From the NCBI RefSeq assembly GCF_000020365.1, contig NC_012108.1, positions 2,542,001-2,606,000 of the forward strand: a stretch of DNA of 64,000 nucleotides, given 5' to 3'. A model generated the notes under the pieces. It was not told the origin of the DNA. It made no database searches and was given only the letters and a program-made list of their open reading frames with translations. The stretch comes from Desulforapulum autotrophicum HRM2 (lineage in GTDB: Bacteria; Desulfobacterota; Desulfobacteria; Desulfobacterales; Desulfobacteraceae). Below, piece by piece: positions 12,788 through 20,510 of the stretch; position 1 is the stretch's first letter; every line of letters begins with the position of its first letter. Made by a program: the position numbers and the translations under genes.

Positions 12788-14461
12788 ATGGAACTCTCAT
12801 TAATAGTAGCCATAATTTCAGCAATTGTTGCAATATTCAGTGCCATTTTGTCGATTAGAGGCCAGTTAACAATTGAAAGAGAAAAAGCAAAGATAAAAGA
12901 AAGAGACGATGAACGAAAAAAAAGAGATCAGATTGAGTTGATTATCGCAAAATACCGTGAACCATTAATACAAGCTGCTTTTGACCTTCAAAGTAGAATA
13001 TATAATATTATACGACAAGAATTTTTACAGATATACTATGTAAATGGTAATGAACGAGAAAAACTATATTCAATTGAGAATACATTGTACCTTTTTTCTC
13101 AGTACTTTGCCTGGACTGAAATTATAAGAGTTGAGGTTCAATATTTAGATTTGGGCGAAGAAAAAGCAACTCAAACTATGACTAATCTACTTGATCAAAT
13201 ACGTCATTTGTTTGCCAATGACAGTTTCGAAAAACTGTTTCTCGTATTCAAAGGCGAGCAACGAGCCATCGGCGAACAGATGATTATGAGTTATGGCGGC
13301 GATTATCAGTGTGTTGGCTTTGCATCTTTTCTCGCAATAGATAATAAACAATTTCAAGAATGGCTAAGTATTTTAAGAAATGATTTGATTACATTATCAG
13401 TGAACCCTGGCAAATATTCAGAACGTCTTGTCAAATTGCACCATGCTCTAATCTCTCTCATCAATTTTCTTGATCCTAAGGGGCTGCGTATACCGAATTC
13501 CAAACGTTTCACAATTAATCATTCGACTGACGAAAAACAAATCTTATATCCAGGGCAAAGCATCGGGCACTATCGGGTTACAGGGGGGGCTCTGGGTTGC
13601 AGTGTTCGTGATAAAAAGACAAATGTTGAGCTCATTCTTTCAACGAATTCAGTTCTGACATGTGTTAATGCTGCCAAAATTGGTGATCCGATAATATATC
13701 CGCCGACTTTTGAAGGTGGGAAAGCAGGGAAAGATGATTCTTTTTACCTTGAGAGATTTAAACCCATAGTTTTCGATTCTGAGAAATCAAACAAATTTGA
13801 TGCGGCACTTGCAAGACCACGTGAAAATGTAACGGTTTCAACTACAATTCCAGGTGTTGGAGAATTGAGAGGTTATACATTTGCACGGCTCGGTTTGCAA
13901 GTTAAAATGGTAGGTCGGATTAGCAATTATGCCGAAAGCACTATTGTAGCTCATCACGTATTCCTAAAAGTGAATTATGGGAATGATCGGATTGCTTATT
14001 TTGAAGATCAAATCGTGACAACCTTGATGGCAAGACCGGGAGATGTTGGGTCAATTCTCATCTCTCATGAAACAAATACAAATAAGGCAGTCGGATTGTT
14101 GTTTGCTAATTCAGGTGAACATTCTTTCTACAATCCGATTGACAAAATAATCGAAGAGTTGGAAGTATACTTTCCAGGTCAAAAATCACCTTCTCCTGAT
14201 GTTGATAGGCCTGTAATAGATAGAAAGATAAGTATTGCTTTGGAAAAACTAATAACGGAAAATCGTTCCAAAAAAAACTTTGTAGGTGTGGGCGTTGGAT
14301 TTCGTGAAAGAGGCGGCAAAATGACATCGGAAGAATGTTTAGTAGTCTTTGTCAAAATAAAAATGCCTATTTCTCAATTAGCACAAGAAGATGTAATTCC
14401 AGCAAATATGAATGGAATTAACATTGATGTAAGCGGTTCAGGACCTGCCAAGGCAGTATAA
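12788..14461 (+). CDS. Membrane-anchored protein with Nal1-like (trypsin-fold) domain lacking catalytic residues
   Basis: 557 residues, starting at the ATG preceded by GGAGAA. It has one N-terminal membrane helix (about 2-24), a charged coiled-coil stretch (to about 50), then an alpha-helical domain (about 55-220) with YREPLIQAAFDLQSRIYNI and GEQRAIGEQM. A Nal1-type trypsin-like domain follows (about 260-460), and a C-terminal VGVGVGFRERGGK...VVFVKIKMPIS...DVIP segment that in relatives precedes the protease domain. In active relatives the triad lies in NNHVL, (V)DAA and GDSGS. Here the His position reads TNSVL (Ser 288), Asp 338 is kept (FDAALA), and the Ser position reads GDVGS (Val 420). 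It is therefore probably a pseudo-protease acting by binding. It is AT-rich and alone, which suggests transfer. The fold call is by motif recognition. Confidence 0.6.
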   Translation: MELSLIVAIISAIVAIFSAILSIRGQLTIEREKAKIKERDDERKKRDQIELIIAKYREPLIQAAFDLQSRIYNIIRQEFLQIYYVNGNEREKLYSIENTLYLFSQYFAWTEIIRVEVQYLDLGEEKATQTMTNLLDQIRHLFANDSFEKLFLVFKGEQRAIGEQMIMSYGGDYQCVGFASFLAIDNKQFQEWLSILRNDLITLSVNPGKYSERLVKLHHALISLINFLDPKGLRIPNSKRFTINHSTDEKQILYPGQSIGHYRVTGGALGCSVRDKKTNVELILSTNSVLTCVNAAKIGDPIIYPPTFEGGKAGKDDSFYLERFKPIVFDSEKSNKFDAALARPRENVTVSTTIPGVGELRGYTFARLGLQVKMVGRISNYAESTIVAHHVFLKVNYGNDRIAYFEDQIVTTLMARPGDVGSILISHETNTNKAVGLLFANSGEHSFYNPIDKIIEELEVYFPGQKSPSPDVDRPVIDRKISIALEKLITENRSKKNFVGVGVGFRERGGKMTSEECLVVFVKIKMPISQLAQEDVIPANMNGINIDVSGSGPAKAV

Positions 14462-14970
14462 TATTATTCGAACATTGACGGTATTCACTGGGAAGATAGA
14501 AGATTATATTTGACAGTCACTGTTAAATTTCCTTTTATTTTGGGCCAGAAAAGCTGTTGACTTTGTCTATAAGTCCTTTGTTCTGGCATGGTGAGCACTT
14601 TAACGTGTATGTGTCGCTTTTGAGGGAACTCTTTAAACCACAACATCTGGTATACGAGGATTTCCTTGTCTTCATCAAACGTTTGAATTCTGAATACCAA
14701 TTTTGCACCTGTCTGGAGTTATGACTAATTATCCTATGGATAACTGTAACAAAACATCAAAAGTATCAATGATACCAGATCAAATCTTGATAACATTTTA
14801 GGTGTTGACGACTGGCTATAGTACTGCCTTTTGAGGGTTCAAAAAATCCCCCGGACTATCCCTGTCAGCCCCCATCTTTTTTAGCACTGAAGCCGTATAC
14901 CTCAGTTTCAGCGGATTCAGTAGAGTACAATGGAACTGTGGTGAAACGATTGATTGAACTCCATTTTTTT
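14462..14970. other. Intergenic region with no recognisable gene
   Basis: This stretch separates the pseudo-protease gene from the cold-shock protein gene. GACTATCCCTGTCAG at 14854-14868 recurs with one change at 15771-15785 in the same island. A 71-codon minus-strand frame exists at 14485-14700 but has no recognisable similarity or ribosome-binding site. Confidence 0.5.
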
Positions 14971-15495
14971 TTAGTTGCACCATTGAGATTCACATGGAAT
15001 ACCATCATTATCGCCATCAATTTGCACATTTGGACAATTCATAAGGTAGAATCTTGCTTCTTTACATGAAGTCATTTCACTACAATATTTTTTTCCTTCA
15101 CAACGGTAACCAGTAAAGTCTTCATCGATGAAACCAACTGGCAATGACTTTACAAACATCTGTGACCAATATGGGTAAGTTGCATATACTGCAAATGCTA
15201 AGCCCCCAAATATTAACAATGATATCAATTTCGAAGTAAAGCTCCTTCCTTTTGATTTTTTTCTTGGCCTATAAATAACCTCTTCAACACCTTCAATTCT
15301 GGCATTAATTGCTTTTTTCTTACCTGTATCATCTGTTACATGGTCAAAATATATGATGTCATTAACTTTCGGTCGACGGGACATTTTTTTTAATTCGGAA
15401 ATGTGGATAAACAAATCCCCTTTAATAGCGGGAGATTTTATAAATCCGAATCCACGATTTTCATTCCAGCGAACTAATTTACCTTTTTGTTTCAT
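14971..15495 (-). CDS. Cold-shock domain / transmembrane / Excalibur protein
   Basis: 174 residues in three parts. A cold-shock nucleic-acid-binding domain (about 1-68) has the RNP1-like RGFGFI and RNP2-like DLFIHI motifs. One membrane helix follows (about 88-106). The C-terminal Excalibur domain (about 128-173) has four cysteines around YRCEGKKYC and the calcium-loop-like DGDNDGIPC. Related proteins combine a cytoplasmic CSD with a membrane segment and an extracytoplasmic domain. The topology suggests RNA binding inside and Ca2+ binding outside, but no function is established. It lies in the AT-rich insertion beside lon. Confidence 0.8.
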   Translation of the reverse strand: MKQKGKLVRWNENRGFGFIKSPAIKGDLFIHISELKKMSRRPKVNDIIYFDHVTDDTGKKKAINARIEGVEEVIYRPRKKSKGRSFTSKLISLLIFGGLAFAVYATYPYWSQMFVKSLPVGFIDEDFTGYRCEGKKYCSEMTSCKEARFYLMNCPNVQIDGDNDGIPCESQWCN

Positions 15496-15794
15496 ACAGG
15501 ATTTCTTTTTTGCTTAACCAAGGGATTATATGAATTTGGATAACATTATTATTGGGATGTTATTCAGCAGTCAATTTAATTGGAGAATAACCTGACTACC
15601 GCTTGGATGGCAAGGGCGAATTTAATCTCCTGGATTTTGGTTTTTACAGGGCGTTATTTTGATCTGTTATTTGGGGCCTGATACATAAAATTTGACAGGT
15701 CAGACCCAAGGGTTTGGGGCGCGGACTACTCGTCTGACAAGCTCAGTTTTTCAGGCGAATGAGCACTGTAGACTATCCCTGTTAGTCCACACTC
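15496..15794. other. Intergenic region upstream of the 23S remnant
   Basis: No gene is visible. It holds the second copy of the 15-nt motif GACTATCCCTGTTAG (15771-15785; first copy at 14854) and a short stretch ACCCAAGGGTTTGG (15706-15719) that also occurs within 23S domain V, possibly another rRNA-derived scrap or chance. Confidence 0.4.
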
Positions 15795-15985
15795 GGTTCA
15801 GTATGGAAAGGACGTCGCTCAACGGAAAAAAGGTACGCTGGGGATAACAACAGGCTTATCGCCCCTAAAAGTTCACATCGACGGTGCGGTTTGGCACCTC
15901 AATGTCGGCTCATCACATCCTGGGGTTGGAGCAGGTCCCAAGGGTTTGCCTGTTCGCCAATTAAAATTGAAAGTGGGCTGGTGGG
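15795..15985 (+). pseudogene. Decayed 23S rRNA fragment (domain V, peptidyl-transferase region)
   Basis: These bases align along their length with 11366-11556 of the intact 23S gene in the same orientation. Shared blocks include CGTCGCTCAACGGA, AGTTCACATCGACGG and TCGGCTCATCACATCCTGGG. I count roughly 15 to 20 substitutions plus a 3-nt insertion (GATAACAACAGG for GATAACAGG). The flanks are unrelated to rRNA, so it is an isolated fragment corresponding to about 2410-2590 in E. coli numbering. The number of changes shows it is no longer under rRNA selection. Confidence 0.85.
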
Positions 15986-16010
15986 TTTGGTTGATTTTAT
16001 ACTTTATACA

Positions 16011-16049
16011 AAGCCCTGACCTTGGGTTGACTACCTAAGGTCAGGGCTT
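16011..16049. terminator. Hairpin between the 23S remnant and lon
   Basis: AAGCCCTGACCTT (16011-16023) pairs perfectly with AAGGTCAGGGCTT (16037-16049). It begins 8 nt beyond the lon stop and probably ends lon transcription, although neither side has a strong T run. The base of the stem matches the rRNA terminator at 12101, as if copied together with the 23S fragment. Confidence 0.6.
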
Positions 16050-16056
16050 ATTGAGT

Positions 16057-18465
16057 TTAAAAGATTACCTTTGCCACATCCTTGTAAATCTTTGCATAAT
16101 GGACCGTGACACCCTCTTTGATATGATCGGGAAGTTCGTCAAAATCCTTTTGATTTGCATGGGGAAGAATCAGTTCAAAAATTTTTACCCGTCTGGCAGC
16201 AATAATTTTTTCCCTGATGCCCCCAACCGGAAGCACTTGGCCCGTGAGAGTCAGCTCGCCTGTCATGGCAAGGGTTCGGTCGATCTTTTTCCCTGTTGCC
16301 ATGGATAAAAGGGCCGTTGCCATGGTCACACCTGCACTGGGTCCGTCCTTGGGTGTTGCACCTTCCGGCACGTGGAGATGGATAAATGCGCTGTCAAAAT
16401 ACTCGGGGTCAACCTTGAATGCCTTTAGATTCGCTGAAATATAGCTGTAGGCTATCTCAGCGGATTCCTGCATGACATCTCCCAGCTGACCGGTGAGTTT
16501 AAAACCCTTGGTTTTTGAATGGACCCTGATCGCTTCAATGCTCAGGGTTGCACCCCCCATGGCGGTCCAGGCAAGCCCGGTTACGACCCCCTTTCCAGTG
16601 ATGGACAGCTCCTTTTGAAATACAGGTTTTCCAAGGAGATCTTCAAGGTTTTTCAACGATATCTTCTGCTCAAGGGTCGGTTCTTTCAAGAGCTTGACAA
16701 TGGATTTCCTGACGATTCTGGCAAGGTGTTTCTCAAGGTTCCTGACCCCTGCCTCCCTGGCATACCCTTCGGCAATCTCACGAATGGCTGCGTCGGATAT
16801 TTTCAGCTGTTTTGATTTAAGCCCAGACCGTTTTAACAGCCGGGGCCAGAGGTGATGCTTGGCAATGTCCACCTTCTCCTTGCTGATATAGCCCGACAGT
16901 CGAATGGCATCCATCCGGTCAAGCAGGGGACCTGGAATGGTGTCTGGCTGATTGGCCGTGCATATGAACAGCACCTTGGAAAGATCCAGGGTGAGATCCA
17001 GATAGTGGTCAAGGAAATTCTCGTTCTGTTCCGGATCAAGCACCTCAAGAAGTGCAGATGCCGGATCACCCTGGTAGGACATGCCTATTTTGTCAACTTC
17101 ATCGAGCATGATAACAGGGTTGGATGTTTTGGCATTTTTCAGGGCATGGACAAGCTTTCCGGGTAGTGCACCGATGTAGGTTCTCCTATGACCTTTAATC
17201 TCGGCCTCATCTTTCATACCACCGAGGCTGAATCTGAAAAATTTACGTCCAAGGGCATCGGCAATGGACTTTCCAATGGAAGTCTTGCCCACACCGGGCG
17301 GGCCCACCAGTAAAAGAATGGACCCGGAAACTTCCTTTTTATAGGCCCCGACTGCCAGAAATTCAATGATCCGGTCCTTGACATCATCCAGGGCGTCATG
17401 GTCCCGCTCCAGGATTTTTTTTGCAAGATCAAGATCAAGATTGTCCTTTGAGTAAACCCCCCAGGGAATGGAGGTGAGCCAGTCAAGGTAGTTCCTTGTG
17501 ACGCCATATTCGGCTGATCCTGTTTCAAGAATCTTGATTTTGCCGATTTCATCGTCGATTTTTGCCTGGACATGTTCAGGTACGGTCATATCCTCAAGGC
17601 GTTTGGTGAATTTTTCTATTTCAGCGGTCTTATCATCCTTGGAGAGCCCCAGCTCTTTTTGAATGATTTTGAGTTGCTCTTTAAGAAAAAACTGCCTTTG
17701 GTTTTCACTGACCTTTCGGTTGACCTCCTGGCTGATCTCCTTTTGCATCTTAAGCATTTCAATCTCTTTTTTAAGAAGGAGAAGTACCTTGTCCATGCGT
17801 TTTGTGATCGGCAGTATTTCAAGTATCTGCTGGAGTTCTTTTCCCGTGGCCGAGGTGATGGTTGCGGCAAAATCAGAGAGCAATGAGGGCTCGTTGGGGG
17901 TGAATCTTGAAAGATAAAGCTTGAGCTCTTCGTTGTACAGTGGATTCAGGGGTAACAGATCCTTGATGGCCTTGATCACGGTAATCGAGTAGGCCTTCAG
18001 GCGTTCCTCATCCTCTTCAGGGCTCTTGGGATAATTGACAAGGGCCATGAACGGCGGTTCTTTACTGATCCATTGAATGATTTTGAACCGTTTTAATCCC
18101 TGGGCAACGAATTGAATTTTGTCTTCGACCTCCTGGACTTGATGGAGTTGAACAACGCACCCGATTTCCGGGAAAATATCCGCTGAAAGTTTTCCCTCTT
18201 CGAGTTTTTCAACATAGCAGAGTCCAAGGACCATGTGACCGGACATACCCACTCGTTTGATGGTTTCTTTCCAGCGTGCCATGTTGACCATGATGGGTTG
18301 AGCCTGGGCAGGGAAAAAGGGTCGTTCAAGCATGGGGAGTATGTAAAGCTTGTCCGGTAGTATATTCTGGGGTAGTGCCAGCGTTCCTGACGGATTTTTG
18401 GACTGGTTCTGATTTTCGTTCTCTTCGTTGACAACTTCAGGAATGATGGAGTCTTGATCACCCAT
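16057..18465 (-). CDS. lon: ATP-dependent protease Lon (LonA type)
   Basis: About 802 residues: an N-terminal substrate-binding LON domain (LYILPMLERPFFPAQAQP onward), coiled coil, an AAA+ module (Walker A GPPGVGKTS, Walker B VIMLDEVDKIG), and a C-terminal S16 protease domain with the catalytic serine in KDGPSAGVTMATAL and the later conserved lysine (GIREKIIAARR). It degrades misfolded and regulatory proteins in the cytoplasm. A GTG four codons upstream is possible, but the ATG at 18463-18465 has GGAGGT directly before it. It is convergent with the insertion and ends just before the hairpin at 16011. Confidence 0.95.
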   Translation of the reverse strand: MGDQDSIIPEVVNEENENQNQSKNPSGTLALPQNILPDKLYILPMLERPFFPAQAQPIMVNMARWKETIKRVGMSGHMVLGLCYVEKLEEGKLSADIFPEIGCVVQLHQVQEVEDKIQFVAQGLKRFKIIQWISKEPPFMALVNYPKSPEEDEERLKAYSITVIKAIKDLLPLNPLYNEELKLYLSRFTPNEPSLLSDFAATITSATGKELQQILEILPITKRMDKVLLLLKKEIEMLKMQKEISQEVNRKVSENQRQFFLKEQLKIIQKELGLSKDDKTAEIEKFTKRLEDMTVPEHVQAKIDDEIGKIKILETGSAEYGVTRNYLDWLTSIPWGVYSKDNLDLDLAKKILERDHDALDDVKDRIIEFLAVGAYKKEVSGSILLLVGPPGVGKTSIGKSIADALGRKFFRFSLGGMKDEAEIKGHRRTYIGALPGKLVHALKNAKTSNPVIMLDEVDKIGMSYQGDPASALLEVLDPEQNENFLDHYLDLTLDLSKVLFICTANQPDTIPGPLLDRMDAIRLSGYISKEKVDIAKHHLWPRLLKRSGLKSKQLKISDAAIREIAEGYAREAGVRNLEKHLARIVRKSIVKLLKEPTLEQKISLKNLEDLLGKPVFQKELSITGKGVVTGLAWTAMGGATLSIEAIRVHSKTKGFKLTGQLGDVMQESAEIAYSYISANLKAFKVDPEYFDSAFIHLHVPEGATPKDGPSAGVTMATALLSMATGKKIDRTLAMTGELTLTGQVLPVGGIREKIIAARRVKIFELILPHANQKDFDELPDHIKEGVTVHYAKIYKDVAKVIF

Positions 18466-18681
18466 GGTCACCTCCACTTGTAAGTAAATTTAACGGTCAA
18501 ATTTTTTGACCATGATTTCAGACTGAACTTGAAGAAGATTAGTCATGCATAAATTATGTGTCAAGTTATTCTTGTGCGAGATCCTACTGCCGGGTCTATA
18601 TTTGAGGTGACAGGCAAAGAAGCGGAGACGATCTCTCCGCTCCCCTGGGGTTGATAAAAAAGAAGAGTTGTCGTGGAAGAT

Positions 18682-18996
18682 TTATTTCGGAACGATGTCT
18701 GACTCGAGTTTCTTTGAAATTTCAAGTGCCTTGTTCAGGGCCTCGTTGATTTTAAAGAATTGAATCTTGAGCGTTTTTAAAGATGCAGGGGTGGCGGTGA
18801 TGGCTTCGGTTCCTTTAAATACTTTGGCAAGTTCCTGGGATCGTTCTGAGAACTGGACAAGCTTATTGGAAAAGGCGTCAATTTCAACGGCCCATTGTTT
18901 TCTTTCTTCACCTGAAAAATTGATCGGTGCATTTCCGGTTCCTTTGATCAGATCGTCAATTTGATAGTCTTCAGGATTTGCGATGATTTCGTACAT
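18682..18996 (-). CDS. Small alpha-helical protein of unknown function
   Basis: 104 residues starting MYEIIANPEDYQIDDLIKG, with a very good ribosome-binding site (AGGGAGGA, 8 nt before the ATG), no signal peptide and no membrane helix. It is acidic at the N-terminus, with heptad-like helices towards the C-terminus (LNKALEISKKLESD). I recognise no family. It lies alone upstream of lon in the same direction, separated by about 215 nt, so it is probably an independent transcript. Confidence 0.7.
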   Translation of the reverse strand: MYEIIANPEDYQIDDLIKGTGNAPINFSGEERKQWAVEIDAFSNKLVQFSERSQELAKVFKGTEAITATPASLKTLKIQFFKINEALNKALEISKKLESDIVPK

Positions 18997-19192
18997 GTTA
19001 GATTCCTCCCTAAAGGGTTTTTTACCAGGTGTATCTTACGTACTCCTCATATCTATATTTAAATTATATTTTCATGGACCATTGAAGTCAAGGCCGAATA
19101 TGGGGTATGAAAATTCTCATTTTGTAATGATCATATCAATCGCGAAACCATTATTACCGATTGGATTTGATACCTGTGCACTGGATTAGCTC

Positions 19193-19221
19193 TTGACAGT
19201 GCATGGAAATAGATTTAATTA
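19193..19221 (+). promoter_or_regulatory. Candidate promoter of the thiBPQ leader
   Basis: TTGACA (19193-19198) with TAATTA (19216-19221) at 17-nt spacing, just upstream of the TPP riboswitch. The -35 is perfect, the -10 is poor. Confidence 0.4.
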
Positions 19222-19235
19222 ACCAACTTATAGAT

Positions 19236-19318
19236 AGGCGGGAGCAAGCTGTTTGCTGAGAGGGGAATCATTCCCGACCGCATGACCTGATCCGGGTAAT
19301 GCCGGCGTAGGAACCGAA
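19236..19318 (+). ncRNA. TPP riboswitch (thi-box)
   Basis: The conserved thi-box elements are present in order: GCGGGAGC, GCTGAGA (19255-19261), and the signature GACCTGATCCGGGTAATGCC followed by GGCGTAGGAAC. Thiamine pyrophosphate binding should repress the downstream thiBPQ genes. A hairpin with a T run follows directly and is the likely expression platform. Confidence 0.95.
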
Positions 19319-19330
19319 GACATTAGTCAG

Positions 19331-19376
19331 CCATCACCGGTTCTTTATGTCACCAGAACCAGGGATGGTTTTTTTT
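19331..19376 (+). terminator. Riboswitch-controlled terminator
   Basis: CCATCACCGGTTC (19331-19343) pairs with GAACCAGGGATGG (19356-19368), 11 of 13 positions, followed by eight T. It lies between the TPP aptamer and the thiB start, so premature termination when TPP is bound is the likely mechanism. Confidence 0.7.
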
Positions 19377-19406
19377 ATGTTTTTTTATCAAAGAGGGATT
19401 CATCTT

Positions 19407-20510
19407 ATGATACCCATCGTTCGCACGTCCCCATACCGACCGATTCTTGCAGCTGTTTTTGCAGCTATTTCAGTGTTGATGATTATTTCCATAACCGGCT
19501 GTTCAAAGGATGATTCAAACGACAAGGCCGTCAAGGCCGATGGGATCCAGGAAATCACCCTCATGACCCATGACAGTTTCTCGGCAAGTACCGATGTTAT
19601 CCAGGCCTTTGAACAGGCAAACCATGCTAAAATAATTTTTTTAAAATCAGGGGATGCGGGAGAGGCGCTTAACAAGGCGATTCTTTCAAAAAACAACCCC
19701 ATTGCCGACATCTTTTACGGGGTGGACAATACCTTTTTGACCCGGGCCCTTTCAGAGAATATCTTTGTTGCCCATGACTCTCCCCTGCTTGACCGTTTGC
19801 CTGAATCGTTACGGCTTGATCCTGAGAACAGGCTCATCCCAGTGGATTTCGGGGACGTGTGCATCAACTTTGACATTGCCTGGTTTAAACAGAGAAACCT
19901 GGATCCCCCTGTCTGTCTGGAAGATCTTCTGGCGCCAAGGTTTAAAGATCTTGTTGTGGTGGAAAATCCAGCCACCTCATCCCCGGGGCTGGCCTTTTTA
20001 CTGGCCACGGTGGCACGGTTCGGACAAACAGGCTACCTTGATTTCTGGAAGGGGATGAAGCAGAACCAAGTGATGATCACAAGCGGGTGGAAAGAGGCCT
20101 ACTGGGGTCAGTTTACCGCTGCCTCCAAGGGAACAAGACCCGTTGTGGTCAGCTATGCCTCAAGCCCTGCTGCCGAGGTCTATTATGCAAAAAATCCCAT
20201 GGACAAGGCGCCCACCGGGGTTATGGTCGACAATGGCGCAGCTTTTCGCCAGGTTGAATTTGCAGGGATATTAAAGGGAACAAAGAAGCTTGAACTTGCC
20301 GGAAAACTCATGGATTTTCTTGTGTCCAAAACCTTTCAGGAAGATATTCCCCTGCAGATGTTTGTCTTTCCTGCAAACAAGGAGGCCGTTTTGCCCGATG
20401 TGTTTAAAAAACATGCTGTTATCACTGATCAACCTGCAAGACTGGACTATGACATCATATCGAAAAACCGGGAATCCTGGATAATCAATTGGACAGAATT
20501 AATGCTTTAA
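19407..20510 (+). CDS. thiB: Thiamine ABC transporter substrate-binding lipoprotein
   Basis: 367 residues starting at the ATG preceded by AGAGGG. An upstream in-frame ATG at 19347 lies inside the riboswitch terminator and is unlikely. The N-terminus has a hydrophobic segment ending in ISITGC, a lipobox, so the mature protein is a lipoprotein. The body has the TbpA/ThiB look: ITLMTHDSFSAS near the mature N-terminus, FLKSGDAGEALNKAI, DIFYGVDNTFL. It captures thiamine (or a phosphate ester) in the periplasm. The riboswitch and the following permease and ATPase genes support thiamine as substrate. Confidence 0.92.
   Translation: MIPIVRTSPYRPILAAVFAAISVLMIISITGCSKDDSNDKAVKADGIQEITLMTHDSFSASTDVIQAFEQANHAKIIFLKSGDAGEALNKAILSKNNPIADIFYGVDNTFLTRALSENIFVAHDSPLLDRLPESLRLDPENRLIPVDFGDVCINFDIAWFKQRNLDPPVCLEDLLAPRFKDLVVVENPATSSPGLAFLLATVARFGQTGYLDFWKGMKQNQVMITSGWKEAYWGQFTAASKGTRPVVVSYASSPAAEVYYAKNPMDKAPTGVMVDNGAAFRQVEFAGILKGTKKLELAGKLMDFLVSKTFQEDIPLQMFVFPANKEAVLPDVFKKHAVITDQPARLDYDIISKNRESWIINWTELML

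Noticed and set aside
14485-14700. 71-codon minus-strand frame between the two island genes
   Set aside because: No ribosome-binding site or recognisable motif; composition gives no sign of coding.
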